Shown here piece after piece: positions 15,533-22,559 of a stretch of DNA of 29,952 bases. This stretch comes from JBOGFC01 sp050742155 (GTDB lineage Bacteria; Actinomycetota; Acidimicrobiia; Spongiisociales; JALYHC01): the NCBI GenBank assembly GCA_050742155.1, contig JBOGFC010000138.1, forward strand, positions 1 to 29,952, given 5' to 3'. Numbering within the stretch: position 1 is the first letter of the stretch; every line of letters begins with the position of its first letter. Position numbers and translations under genes: made by a program. Under the pieces are notes generated by a model. It made no database searches. It saw only the letters and a list, made by a program, of their open reading frames with translations, and was not told the DNA's origin.

Positions 15533-16720
15533 ATGGCCGCGAACGACATGAAGGAAATCAACCACATGGACCTGGTCACCCGTCGTGACCTGGAGATGCT
15601 CCTCGATGACCGGGAGGGGCCGTGCGTATCGATCTTTCTGCCCACGCACCGGGTCGGGCCGGACGTCCAGCAGGATCCGATCCGCCTCAAGAACCTGCTC
15701 GGAGAGGCCGAGGGGCAGCTGGTGGTGCGGGGAGTGCGCGCCGCGGAGGCCCGGGAGCTCCTGGAGCCAGCCCGCAAGTTGCTCGATGACAACCACTTCT
15801 GGCGCTTCCAGAACGACGGCTTGGCCATCTTCATCTCCCCCAAGCACTTCCTCTCCTACCGCCTGCCCATCGAGGTGGACGATCTGGTGGTCGTAGCCGA
15901 CCGTTTCCACGTCAAGCCGTTGCTGTCGCTCTTGACCGGGGACGGGCAGTTCTATCTGCTGGCCATCAGCCAAGGATCGGTCCGGCTCCTTCAGGGCACT
16001 CGCTACACGGTCAGCCAGGCGGAGCTGGAGAACGTCCCGGAGAGCCTGGCCGAAGCGTTGCGTTACGACGACTTCGAACGAGGCCTCCAGTTCCGAACCG
16101 GCAGCGGGCCACGTTACGGGGGCCGCCGCCGGGCCATCTTCCACGGCCATGGCATGGGCGAGGAGGAGACCAAGGAGAACGTGCTGCGCTTCTTCCGGCA
16201 GCTGGACCATGGTCTCAACGAGCTGCTCCGCAGCGAGCAGGTGCCGCTGGTGCTGGCCGGGGTCGAATACCTGCTGCCCCTCTACCGGGAAGTCAACAGT
16301 TACCCGCGCCTGGCCGAGGAGGCCGTCAAGGGCAACCCCGAGGAGCTCTCCGCCAAGCAGCTCCACGAGCAGTCCTGGCAGGTGGTGGAGCCCCTCTTCC
16401 ATCGGGCCGAGGAGGAGGCGATCTCCGCCTTTCACCGCCTCTACGGCACCGGCAAGGCCTCCGGCGACCTCGAGGAGGTCTTGCCGGCCGCCCACCATGG
16501 CCGGGTGGACTCGCTGTTCGTGCCGGTGGGCGTGCAGCGCTGGGGCCGCTTCGAGGCCGAGCACAACGGACTGGTGCTGCATGAGGAGATGAGGCCCGGC
16601 GACGAGGACCTCCTCGACCTGGCTGCCACCCTCACCCTCCTCAACGGAGGGTCGGTGTACGCGGTGCGCCCCGAGGCGGTGCCCGGAGACGACACCCTGG
16701 CGGCGGTGTTTCGCTACTGA
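15533..16720 (+). CDS. BaeRF3-like protein (archaeo-eukaryotic release factor fold)
   Basis: A 395-residue cytoplasmic protein resembling the bacterial archaeo-eukaryotic release factor family 3: an N-terminal 'CVSIFLPTHRVGPDVQQDPI' block, a central 'LLSLLTGDGQFYLLAISQGS' strand region, and a C-terminal eRF1 domain-3-like part ('VDSLFVPVGVQRWGRFEAEH ... GGSVYAVRPEAVPGDDTLAAVFRY'). The family has been predicted to act on ribosomes or RNA, and no biochemical role is settled. GGAGG sits 5 nt before the ATG at 15533. A methionine at residue 12 is an alternative start. It lies between the TIGR02587/02588 pair (132-nt gap) and thiI (28-nt gap), so co-transcription with thiI is likely. Confidence 0.82.
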   Translation: MAANDMKEINHMDLVTRRDLEMLLDDREGPCVSIFLPTHRVGPDVQQDPIRLKNLLGEAEGQLVVRGVRAAEARELLEPARKLLDDNHFWRFQNDGLAIFISPKHFLSYRLPIEVDDLVVVADRFHVKPLLSLLTGDGQFYLLAISQGSVRLLQGTRYTVSQAELENVPESLAEALRYDDFERGLQFRTGSGPRYGGRRRAIFHGHGMGEEETKENVLRFFRQLDHGLNELLRSEQVPLVLAGVEYLLPLYREVNSYPRLAEEAVKGNPEELSAKQLHEQSWQVVEPLFHRAEEEAISAFHRLYGTGKASGDLEEVLPAAHHGRVDSLFVPVGVQRWGRFEAEHNGLVLHEEMRPGDEDLLDLAATLTLLNGGSVYAVRPEAVPGDDTLAAVFRY

Positions 16721-16748
16721 CCCTGCGACAATGGGTCGGAGGTACGCC

Positions 16749-18092
16749 ATGGTGCTCCTGACCCTCTCACCCGAGATCCACCTCAAGTCGTCGCGGACCC
16801 GGCGGCGGTTCCGGCGCGTCCTGGCCGCCAATCTCGAGGCGGCCCTGGCCGCCCAGGCGCCGGGGGCGCGCCTCCAGGTGGAATGGGACCGCTGGCGCAT
16901 CGAGGGCGGGGACGAGGAGAGGGTCACCCGGGCCGCCGCCCGGACCTTCGGAGTGCAGCGGGCGCTCATCGTCCGGCCGCTCCCGGTCGAATCGCTTGGG
17001 CAGCTCGCCGAGTCGGTGGCCCAACTGACACGGGATCGAGTGGCCGGCCAGACCTTCGCGGTGCGGGTGCACAGGCGAGGAGAGCATGAATGGCGATCGA
17101 TCGATGCCGAGCGCGAGATCGGGACGCGGCTCTTGGCGGCTTCGGCCGGCGTCGATCTGAGTGACCCGCAGGTGGAGGTGAGTGTGCGGGTGGCCGGCCA
17201 GCAGGCCTTCCTGGTCGCGCGGACGGTGGAAGGCCCCAGCGGCCTCCCGCTGGGCACTCAGGGCAGGGTACTGGTCCTCCTTTCGGGCGGCTTCGACTCG
17301 GCCGTGGCGGCCTGGATGATGATGCGGAGAGGCACCCCGGTGGACTTCGTCCACTTCACCCTCGACTGCGCCCAGGGCGAGCATGCCCTGGCCGTGGCCC
17401 AAGAGCTGCACCGCCTGTGGGGATACGGCAGCCGCCCGCTGGCCCACCTGGTGGACTTCCAGGAGGCCAAGGAAGTGCTCCAGGCCGAGGTCGACCCGCG
17501 CTTGCGCCAGGTAGTGCTCAAGCAGCTCATGATGACGGCCGCCGACCGGCTGGCCGCTCGGCATCGCATCCTCGCCCTGGTGACCGGGGAGTCGGTCGGA
17601 CAGGTCTCCAGCCAGACCCTCGAGCACCTGGCGGCCATCGACCGGGCCAGCACGCGGAGTGTCCTGCGCCCCCTGGCCGGCTTCACCAAGCAGGAGATCA
17701 TCGACCGGGCCAAGCTGGTCGGCACGCACGACCTCTCCGCCCGGGCCCGGGAGGTCTGCGACCTCTCGGGGGGCCCGGTGGCGGTGGCCGCCCGGCCCAA
17801 CCAGCTGGAACGAGCCGTGGCCGGCCTGCCGGAGGGTCTGGTCGACGGCCTGCTCGAGGAGCGACACGTTGTGGCGGTCGAGGACTGGAGGCCTGGAGAG
17901 GCCCTGGTGCCGGTGGTCTCGGAGGGTCCCGTCGGCGTGCCGCTGGTGGAGCTGAATGGCTTGGAGAAGCTTCCCGAGGATGGCCCGGTGGCCGTGAGCG
18001 GCCGCCGGGCGCCGCACGTGGCTTCCCGGCTCCACGGCAGGGGACGGGCGGTGTGGGTGGTGGAGCAGCCTCGCCATCGGGCGGTGCGCTGA
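16749..18092 (+). CDS. thiI: tRNA 4-thiouridine synthase ThiI with a Cys-less rhodanese-like C-terminus
   Basis: A 447-residue ThiI. Order: N-terminal ferredoxin-like and THUMP domains (about 1-165), the PP-loop adenylation domain with SGGFDSA (179-185), and the conserved block 'RPLAGFTKQEIIDRAKLVGT' ending in Cys337, the residue matching E. coli Cys344. ThiI transfers sulfur to U8 of tRNA. The last ~60 residues read like a rhodanese domain ('GVPLVELNGLEKLPEDGPVAV' region at about 394-416, then 'GRRAPHVASRLHGRG'). However, the active-site loop is shortened and Ser417 stands where the persulfide-carrying Cys should be. I prefer ATG 16749 (GGAGG 7 nt ahead) over ATG 16731. The sulfur donor route must differ from the E. 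coli one, if the protein is active. Confidence 0.88.
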   Translation: MVLLTLSPEIHLKSSRTRRRFRRVLAANLEAALAAQAPGARLQVEWDRWRIEGGDEERVTRAAARTFGVQRALIVRPLPVESLGQLAESVAQLTRDRVAGQTFAVRVHRRGEHEWRSIDAEREIGTRLLAASAGVDLSDPQVEVSVRVAGQQAFLVARTVEGPSGLPLGTQGRVLVLLSGGFDSAVAAWMMMRRGTPVDFVHFTLDCAQGEHALAVAQELHRLWGYGSRPLAHLVDFQEAKEVLQAEVDPRLRQVVLKQLMMTAADRLAARHRILALVTGESVGQVSSQTLEHLAAIDRASTRSVLRPLAGFTKQEIIDRAKLVGTHDLSARAREVCDLSGGPVAVAARPNQLERAVAGLPEGLVDGLLEERHVVAVEDWRPGEALVPVVSEGPVGVPLVELNGLEKLPEDGPVAVSGRRAPHVASRLHGRGRAVWVVEQPRHRAVR

Positions 18093-18123
18093 GGTTGTGC
18101 TGGGTGTGCCAAGATTGGGGCCC

Positions 18124-19026
18124 ATGGGAGGGCGAGCCAGGATCCCGGAGCTTCCTGAATGGGCCGCGCAGGCCGTGGGCGATTACCTGCGCCGGCTGGG
18201 CGACGAGCGCAACCTGTCGTCCCATACGGTGGATGCCTACCGCCGGGACCTAGCGCAGTTCCTGGCCTACTGCGACCGGGCCGGGTTGACGGGCCTGGGG
18301 CCGGTGAACCGCCGGCTGGTGCGGCGCTACCTGGCCTACCTGGACACCCGGGGCTACGCGCGCCGGTCGGTGGCCCGCAAGGCCTCGGCGGTCCGGTCCT
18401 TTCTCGGCGACGCGGTCCGACGCGGCCGGCTGGCTGCCAATCCCGCCGAGCTGGTGGCCCAGCCGCGCCTACCCCGTAGCCTGCCGCGGGCCCTGCCACA
18501 ATCGCAGGTCCGGTCGCTCCTCGAGCAGGTCGATGGAAAAGAGCCGTCCGACGTGCGGGACCGTGCTCTGCTCGAGCTGCTCTATGCCACCGGCCTGCGG
18601 GTCGGCGAGCTGGCCTCGCTGCGGACGGCGGACGTGGGAAGGGGAAGGTTCCTGCGGGTGACCGGGAAGGGGGGCCGGAGCAGGGAGGTCCCGGTGGGCG
18701 ACCCGGCCCGGAGGGCCCTCGACCGCTATCTCGGGTGGGCTCGTCCTCGCCTGGCGGGGCCGGAGGCGGGCGATGCCCTGTGGGTGGGCCGACAAGGCGG
18801 ACCGCTGGGAGCGCGGGGGATGCGCAGGGTGGTGCGGCGGCGGGCCCAGACGTTCCCCCACGCCCTACGGCACTCTTTTGCCACCCACCTGCTGGAGGGA
18901 GGCGCCGACCTGCGCGCCGTCCAGGAGATGCTGGGGCACATTGAACTGGCAACTACCCAGATTTACACTTCGATCACTCGCGACCACCTCAAGGCCACTT
19001 ATGACCGAAGCCACCCGCGGGCCTGA
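18124..19026 (+). CDS. xerC: Tyrosine recombinase XerC
   Basis: A 300-residue site-specific recombinase, the standard length of XerC/XerD. N-terminal SAM-like core-binding domain (about 12-95) and C-terminal catalytic domain with the complete active site: Arg159 (TGLRVGEL), Lys182 (GKGGR), His246 and Arg249 (HALRHSFATHLL), His272 (LGHIE) and nucleophile Tyr281. It resolves chromosome dimers at dif, together with XerD elsewhere. ATG 18124 is chosen because homology starts here; no ribosome binding site, but CAAGAT lies 8 nt ahead, a weak -10 for a leaderless start. The 3' end overlaps whiG by 26 nt. Position next to dprA and rpsB matches mycobacterial gene order and supports XerC rather than an integrase. 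Confidence 0.93.
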   Translation: MGGRARIPELPEWAAQAVGDYLRRLGDERNLSSHTVDAYRRDLAQFLAYCDRAGLTGLGPVNRRLVRRYLAYLDTRGYARRSVARKASAVRSFLGDAVRRGRLAANPAELVAQPRLPRSLPRALPQSQVRSLLEQVDGKEPSDVRDRALLELLYATGLRVGELASLRTADVGRGRFLRVTGKGGRSREVPVGDPARRALDRYLGWARPRLAGPEAGDALWVGRQGGPLGARGMRRVVRRRAQTFPHALRHSFATHLLEGGADLRAVQEMLGHIELATTQIYTSITRDHLKATYDRSHPRA

Positions 19027-19786
19027 AGATCAGGACGTCCAGGATCTCTGGCGCCGTTTCAAGGAGACCGGCGACGCGGAGGCGCGGGAGGGTCTCATCC
19101 TCAACTATTCGCCGCTCGTCAAGTTCGTGGCCGGGCGGGTGGGAGTGGGGCTGCCTCGCAACGTGGAACAGGCCGACCTGGTCTCGTACGGCATCTTCGG
19201 GCTCATCGATGCCATCGACAAGTTCGAGTTGACCCGGGGTGTGAAGTTCGAGACCTACGCGGTGAGCCGCATCAAAGGCGCCATCCTCGACGAGCTGCGG
19301 GCCCTCGACTGGGTGCCCCGCTCAGTGCGGGCGCGGGCCCGGGAGATCGAACGGTCCATCGCCGAGCTGGAGCACAGCCTCAAGCGAAGCGCCAGCGAGG
19401 AGGAGCTGGCCCGGCACATGGGCATGCCCCTCCAGGATCTACAGGAGACCCTGGCTGAGATCTCGCTGCTGGGCCTGGTGGCCCTCGACGAGCTGCTCAG
19501 CGCCCAGGAGCGTGATTCGGCCTCGGTGGGCGACCTGGTGCCCGACCCGAAGGGGACCGACCCGGTGGCCGCCTTCGAGGTGGAGGAGACCCGCCGGGTG
19601 CTGGCCGAGGCCATCAATCGCCTGCCCGACCGTGAGCGGCTGGTGGTAACCCTCTATTACTACGAGGGGCTCACCCTCTCGGAGATCGGAGAGGTGTTGA
19701 CGGTGACCGAGTCGCGCGTCTGCCAGATCCACACCAAGGCGGTGATGAGCCTCCGCAACCGTCTCAGCCAGCCGAGCTACCGGTAG
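19001..19786 (+). CDS. whiG: Sigma-28 family RNA polymerase sigma factor, WhiG/FliA type
   Basis: A 261-residue sigma factor with region 2 ('EQADLVSYGIFGLIDAIDKF', 'KFETYAVSRIKGAILDELRA', 'DWVPRSVRARAREIERSIAE'), region 3 (about 120-165) and region 4 with the helix-turn-helix 'LTLSEIGEVLTVTESRVCQI'. The DWVPRSVR stretch and the location right before rpsB are as in Streptomyces WhiG, which starts sporulation; FliA would be the flagellar equivalent. No flagellar gene is present in the window. The ATG at 19001 lies inside xerC, so the two genes overlap by 26 nt. No strong ribosome binding site is seen, and coupling to xerC is likely. An anti-sigma factor would be expected elsewhere. Confidence 0.92.
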   Translation: MTEATRGPEDQDVQDLWRRFKETGDAEAREGLILNYSPLVKFVAGRVGVGLPRNVEQADLVSYGIFGLIDAIDKFELTRGVKFETYAVSRIKGAILDELRALDWVPRSVRARAREIERSIAELEHSLKRSASEEELARHMGMPLQDLQETLAEISLLGLVALDELLSAQERDSASVGDLVPDPKGTDPVAAFEVEETRRVLAEAINRLPDRERLVVTLYYYEGLTLSEIGEVLTVTESRVCQIHTKAVMSLRNRLSQPSYR

Positions 19787-19788
19787 TG

Positions 19789-19833
19789 CTAGTGCAGCGA
19801 CACATCCGCCCTACTTCCGGGACACAGCACTAG
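19789..19833. repeat. Inverted repeat between whiG and rpsB
   Basis: CTAGTGC (19789-19795) and GCACTAG (19827-19833) form a 7-bp inverted repeat separated by 31 nt, directly after the whiG stop. There is no T-run, and a -10-like TAGCCT follows at 19840-19845, so it may be a regulatory site near the rpsB promoter rather than a terminator. Confidence 0.4.
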
Positions 19834-19839
19834 GCCTGC

Positions 19840-19845
19840 TAGCCT
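19840..19845 (+). promoter_or_regulatory. -10-like element for the rpsB operon
   Basis: TAGCCT fits TANNNT and would start a transcript near 19852 with a leader of about 93 nt containing the hairpin at 19873-19905. No good -35 box was found, so this is tentative. Confidence 0.3.
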
Positions 19846-19872
19846 CCCTGCGATCTCACACGCTCGCTGCAT

Positions 19873-19905
19873 CCTCCCGCGGTCGGAGCCGATGCTCCGG
19901 GGAGG
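19873..19905 (+). promoter_or_regulatory. Hairpin in the rpsB leader
   Basis: Two nested stems: CCTCCC (19873-19878) with GGGAGG (19900-19905), and inside it CGGAGC (19884-19889) with GCTCCG (19894-19899) closed by the loop CGAT. It lies about 40 nt before the rpsB start in the presumed leader. Ribosomal protein operons are often autoregulated through such leader structures; S2 is a known autoregulator of rpsB-tsf in gammaproteobacteria. A role here is inference. Confidence 0.5.
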
Positions 19906-19944
19906 CGAAGGGCGAGCGGAGGAAGAACCAATCAGGAGGCAGCC

Positions 19945-20673
19945 GTGACCTCGGTCACCTTGAAGCAGCTGCTGGAGGCCGGGGTCCACTTCGGCCACCA
20001 GACCGGCCGCTGGAACCCCAAGATGAAGCCGTTCATCTTCGGCGAGCGCAACGGCATCCACATCATCGACCTCCGGCAGACCCTGGAGCAGATCGAGCGG
20101 ATCACCGAGTTCGTGCGCGACCTGGTGGCGGGCGGCGGGGTGGTGTTGTTCGTCGGGACCAAGAAGCAGGCCCAGCAAGCGGTGGCCGAGGCCGCCGAGC
20201 GGGCCCAGATGCCCCATGTCAGCTTCCGCTGGCTGGGCGGGATGCTCACCAACTTCGACACCATCCACAAGCGCATCCTCTACATGAAGGAGCTGGGGCG
20301 CATGGAGCAGACGGGGGAGATGGAGGCGCTTCCCAAGAAGGAGCGCCTGCGACTGCGACGGGAGCGGGAGAAGCTCGATCGCAGCCTGGGTGGGGTCCGG
20401 GAGCTCGACTCGCTGCCCGAGGCGGTGTTCATCGTCGATGTGAAGACCGAACAGATCGCCGTCAAGGAGGCCCACCGGCTGGGGATCCCGGTCATCGCGC
20501 TGGTCGACAGCAATTGCGACCCCGACCTGGTGGACTTCATGATCCCCGGCAACGACGATGCCATTCGCTCCGCCCAGCTGGTGGCGGCCGCCATCGCCGA
20601 GGCGTGCGTGGAAGGCCGGCAGCTGTCCACCGCAGGAGCCGGCGGCCCAGCCGCTGAGGAAGGGGCCTCGTGA
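19945..20673 (+). CDS. rpsB: 30S ribosomal protein S2
   Basis: A 242-residue S2 protein, typical length. Landmarks are 'QLLEAGVHFGHQTGRWNPKM', 'FVGTKKQAQQAVAEAA', 'WLGGMLTNFDTI' and 'IPVIALVDSNCDPDLVDFMI'. S2 joins the small subunit late and is required for S1 binding and initiation. The start is a GTG at 19945 with a strong AGGAGG 6 nt ahead. First gene of the rpsB-tsf-pyrH-frr-cdsA-dxr series; its stop overlaps the tsf start (GTGA). A low-complexity Ala/Gly tail ends the protein. Confidence 0.98.
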   Translation: MTSVTLKQLLEAGVHFGHQTGRWNPKMKPFIFGERNGIHIIDLRQTLEQIERITEFVRDLVAGGGVVLFVGTKKQAQQAVAEAAERAQMPHVSFRWLGGMLTNFDTIHKRILYMKELGRMEQTGEMEALPKKERLRLRREREKLDRSLGGVRELDSLPEAVFIVDVKTEQIAVKEAHRLGIPVIALVDSNCDPDLVDFMIPGNDDAIRSAQLVAAAIAEACVEGRQLSTAGAGGPAAEEGAS

Positions 20674-21290
20674 GCGCCATTTCGGCCCAGGACGTCATGC
20701 GGCTCCGCAAGGCCACCGGCACCGGGATGATGGATGCCAAACGGGCGCTCGAGCAGGCCGAAGGGGACATCGAGCGGGCCAAGGAGATCCTGCGGGAGCA
20801 GGGCCTGGCCGACGCCCGTAAGCGGGCCGGACGGGTCGCCGCGCAAGGGACGGTGGGCCATTACCTGCACGTCCAGAGCGGCCGGCCGGTGATCGGGGCG
20901 ATCGTCGAGCTGACTTCGGAGACCGACTTCGTGGCCAAGAGCGAGCCTTTCGTCGAGGTCGCCCAGGACATCGCCATGCACGTCGCCGCCGCCCGTCCCC
21001 GCTGGGTGCGGCGCGCGGACGTGCCGGATGACGCCGTCGAGAGAGAGCGTCAGCTCATCGCCCGCCAGGCCCGCAAGGAGGGAAAGCCCGAGCCGGTGGT
21101 CGACAAGATCGTGGAGGGACGCCTTCAGACCTTCTATGAGGATTACGTCCTGTACGAGCAGCCCTTCGTCAACCCGGCCAAGTTCGAGGGTACGGTGGGG
21201 GAGATGGTCGACCAGCTCGTGGCCAAGATGGGCGAGAACATCGGCGTGCGCCGTTTCGCCCGGCTGGCGGTGGGTGAAGAGGACGAGTAG
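20670..21290 (+). CDS. tsf: Elongation factor Ts (short form)
   Basis: A 206-residue EF-Ts, which recycles EF-Tu by exchanging GDP for GTP. The N-terminal UBA-like domain ('DVMRLRKATGTGMMDAKRAL') and the nucleotide-exchange motif TDFV (in 'ELTSETDFVAKS') are present. It is shorter than the ~280-residue E. coli protein, with only one core subdomain and a coiled 'ERERQLIARQARKEGKPEPV' segment, as in Thermus and many actinobacteria. GTG start at 20670 overlaps the rpsB stop; GAGGAAGGGG upstream serves as ribosome binding site. Confidence 0.97.
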   Translation: MSAISAQDVMRLRKATGTGMMDAKRALEQAEGDIERAKEILREQGLADARKRAGRVAAQGTVGHYLHVQSGRPVIGAIVELTSETDFVAKSEPFVEVAQDIAMHVAAARPRWVRRADVPDDAVERERQLIARQARKEGKPEPVVDKIVEGRLQTFYEDYVLYEQPFVNPAKFEGTVGEMVDQLVAKMGENIGVRRFARLAVGEEDE

Positions 21291-21294
21291 CTGA

Positions 21295-21999
21295 ATGGAC
21301 CGGAGGGTGGTTCTCAAGCTAGGGGGATCGGCGCTGGCCGACCCGGAGCTCGACTACGGCATCCACCCGGAGACCGTCCAGCGGCTGGCCGAGGAGATCG
21401 CCCTGGTGCACGAGGACGGCTACCAGATCGCCGTGGTGGTGGGGGGCGGCAACATCTTTCGAGGGCTCTCGGCAGCCGCCAGCGGCATGGACCGGGCCTC
21501 CGGGGACTACATGGGGATGCTGGCCACGGTGATCAATGCCATCGCGCTGCGGGAGGGCCTGGAGCGCGCCGGCGTGGACACCCGCGTGCAGAGCGCCATC
21601 TGGATGCAGGAGATCGCCGAGCCCTACATCCGGCTGCGGGCGATCCGTCACCTGGAGAAGGGTCGGGCGGTGATCTTCGCCGCCGGCACCGGCAGCCCCT
21701 TCTTCACCACCGACACGACCGCCGCCCTGCGGGCGGCTGAGATCGGGGCCGAGATGGTCCTCAAAGCCACCAACGTCGAAGGGGTGTTCGACGCCGACCC
21801 CAATCAGGAGCCCGACGCCCGCCTGCTGACCGAGATCAGCTACATGGAGGCCCTCTCCAAGGGCCTCAAGTTCATGGACTCCACCGCAATTACCATGTGC
21901 ATGGATCACCGGCTTCCCATCAAGGTGTTCGACATCACCCAGCCGGGCAACATCGTCAAGGCGGTGCGGGGGGAGCCGATCGGGACCCTGGTCCGCTAG
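21295..21999 (+). CDS. pyrH: UMP kinase
   Basis: A 234-residue bacterial uridylate kinase of the amino-acid-kinase fold, which phosphorylates UMP to UDP with ATP. Motifs: 'VVLKLGGSALAD' (phosphate loop), 'VVVGGGNIFRG', 'SGDYMGMLATVINAIAL', 'TGSPFFTTDTTAALRAAEI' and 'KATNVEGVFDADPNQ'. Cytosolic, hexameric in known homologues, activated by GTP and inhibited by UTP. The ATG follows the tsf stop after 4 nt; the ribosome binding site (GAGGACGAG) is weak, so coupling to tsf is likely. Confidence 0.97.
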   Translation: MDRRVVLKLGGSALADPELDYGIHPETVQRLAEEIALVHEDGYQIAVVVGGGNIFRGLSAAASGMDRASGDYMGMLATVINAIALREGLERAGVDTRVQSAIWMQEIAEPYIRLRAIRHLEKGRAVIFAAGTGSPFFTTDTTAALRAAEIGAEMVLKATNVEGVFDADPNQEPDARLLTEISYMEALSKGLKFMDSTAITMCMDHRLPIKVFDITQPGNIVKAVRGEPIGTLVR

Positions 22000-22007
22000 G
22001 AGCGGTG

Positions 22008-22559
22008 ATGATCGAGGATCTGCTCGGAGGCGCCGATCAGCGGATGCAGAGCGCCATCCAGCACGTCCAGGAGGAGTTCGCCACGGTTCGCACCGGGCGA
22101 GCCAACCCCACGCTCCTCCATCGGGTGACGGTCGACTATTACGGGGTTCCCACACCCCTTCAGCAGATCGCCTCGTTCTCGGTACCCGAGCCCCGGCTCC
22201 TGGTGGTCCAGCCCTACGACAAGAGCTCACTCTCCGCCATCGAGAAGGCCATCCAATCCTCCGAGCTGGGGCTCAACCCTTCCAACGACGGGTCCGTGCT
22301 GCGCTTGGTGTTCCCTCCGCTCACCGAGGAGCGGCGCAGGGAGCTGATCCGCATGGTTCGCCAGATGGCCGAGGACGGGCGGGTGGTGGTGCGGAACGTG
22401 CGCCGTCACTCCAAGGACGATATCGAGGCCTTGGAGGGGGACGTGTCCAAGGATGACATCTTCCGGGGGGAGAACGAGCTACAGGACCTGACCGACCGCT
22501 ATGTCAAGAGGATCGACGAGCTCTGTGAGCACAAGGAGCAGGAGCTCCTCGAGGTGTGA
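22008..22559 (+). CDS. frr: Ribosome recycling factor
   Basis: A 183-residue RRF (usual about 185), which splits post-termination ribosomes with EF-G. It shows 'FATVRTGRANPTLLHRVTVD', 'YYGVPTPLQQIASFSVPEPR' and 'FPPLTEERRRELIRMVRQ', with the long three-helix bundle and small beta domain implied. ATG 22008 is chosen (TAGGAG 5 nt ahead, formed partly by the pyrH stop); an overlapping GTG at 22005 is the alternative. Its stop overlaps the cdsA start (GTGA). Confidence 0.97.
   Translation: MIEDLLGGADQRMQSAIQHVQEEFATVRTGRANPTLLHRVTVDYYGVPTPLQQIASFSVPEPRLLVVQPYDKSSLSAIEKAIQSSELGLNPSNDGSVLRLVFPPLTEERRRELIRMVRQMAEDGRVVVRNVRRHSKDDIEALEGDVSKDDIFRGENELQDLTDRYVKRIDELCEHKEQELLEV

Noticed and set aside
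16731..16748. Upstream ATG for thiI
   Set aside because: No ribosome binding site ahead of it, whereas the ATG at 16749 has GGAGG at good spacing.
15302..17257. 651-residue minus-strand frame across BaeRF3 and thiI
   Set aside because: It runs through two supported plus-strand genes and their gap; low-complexity product.
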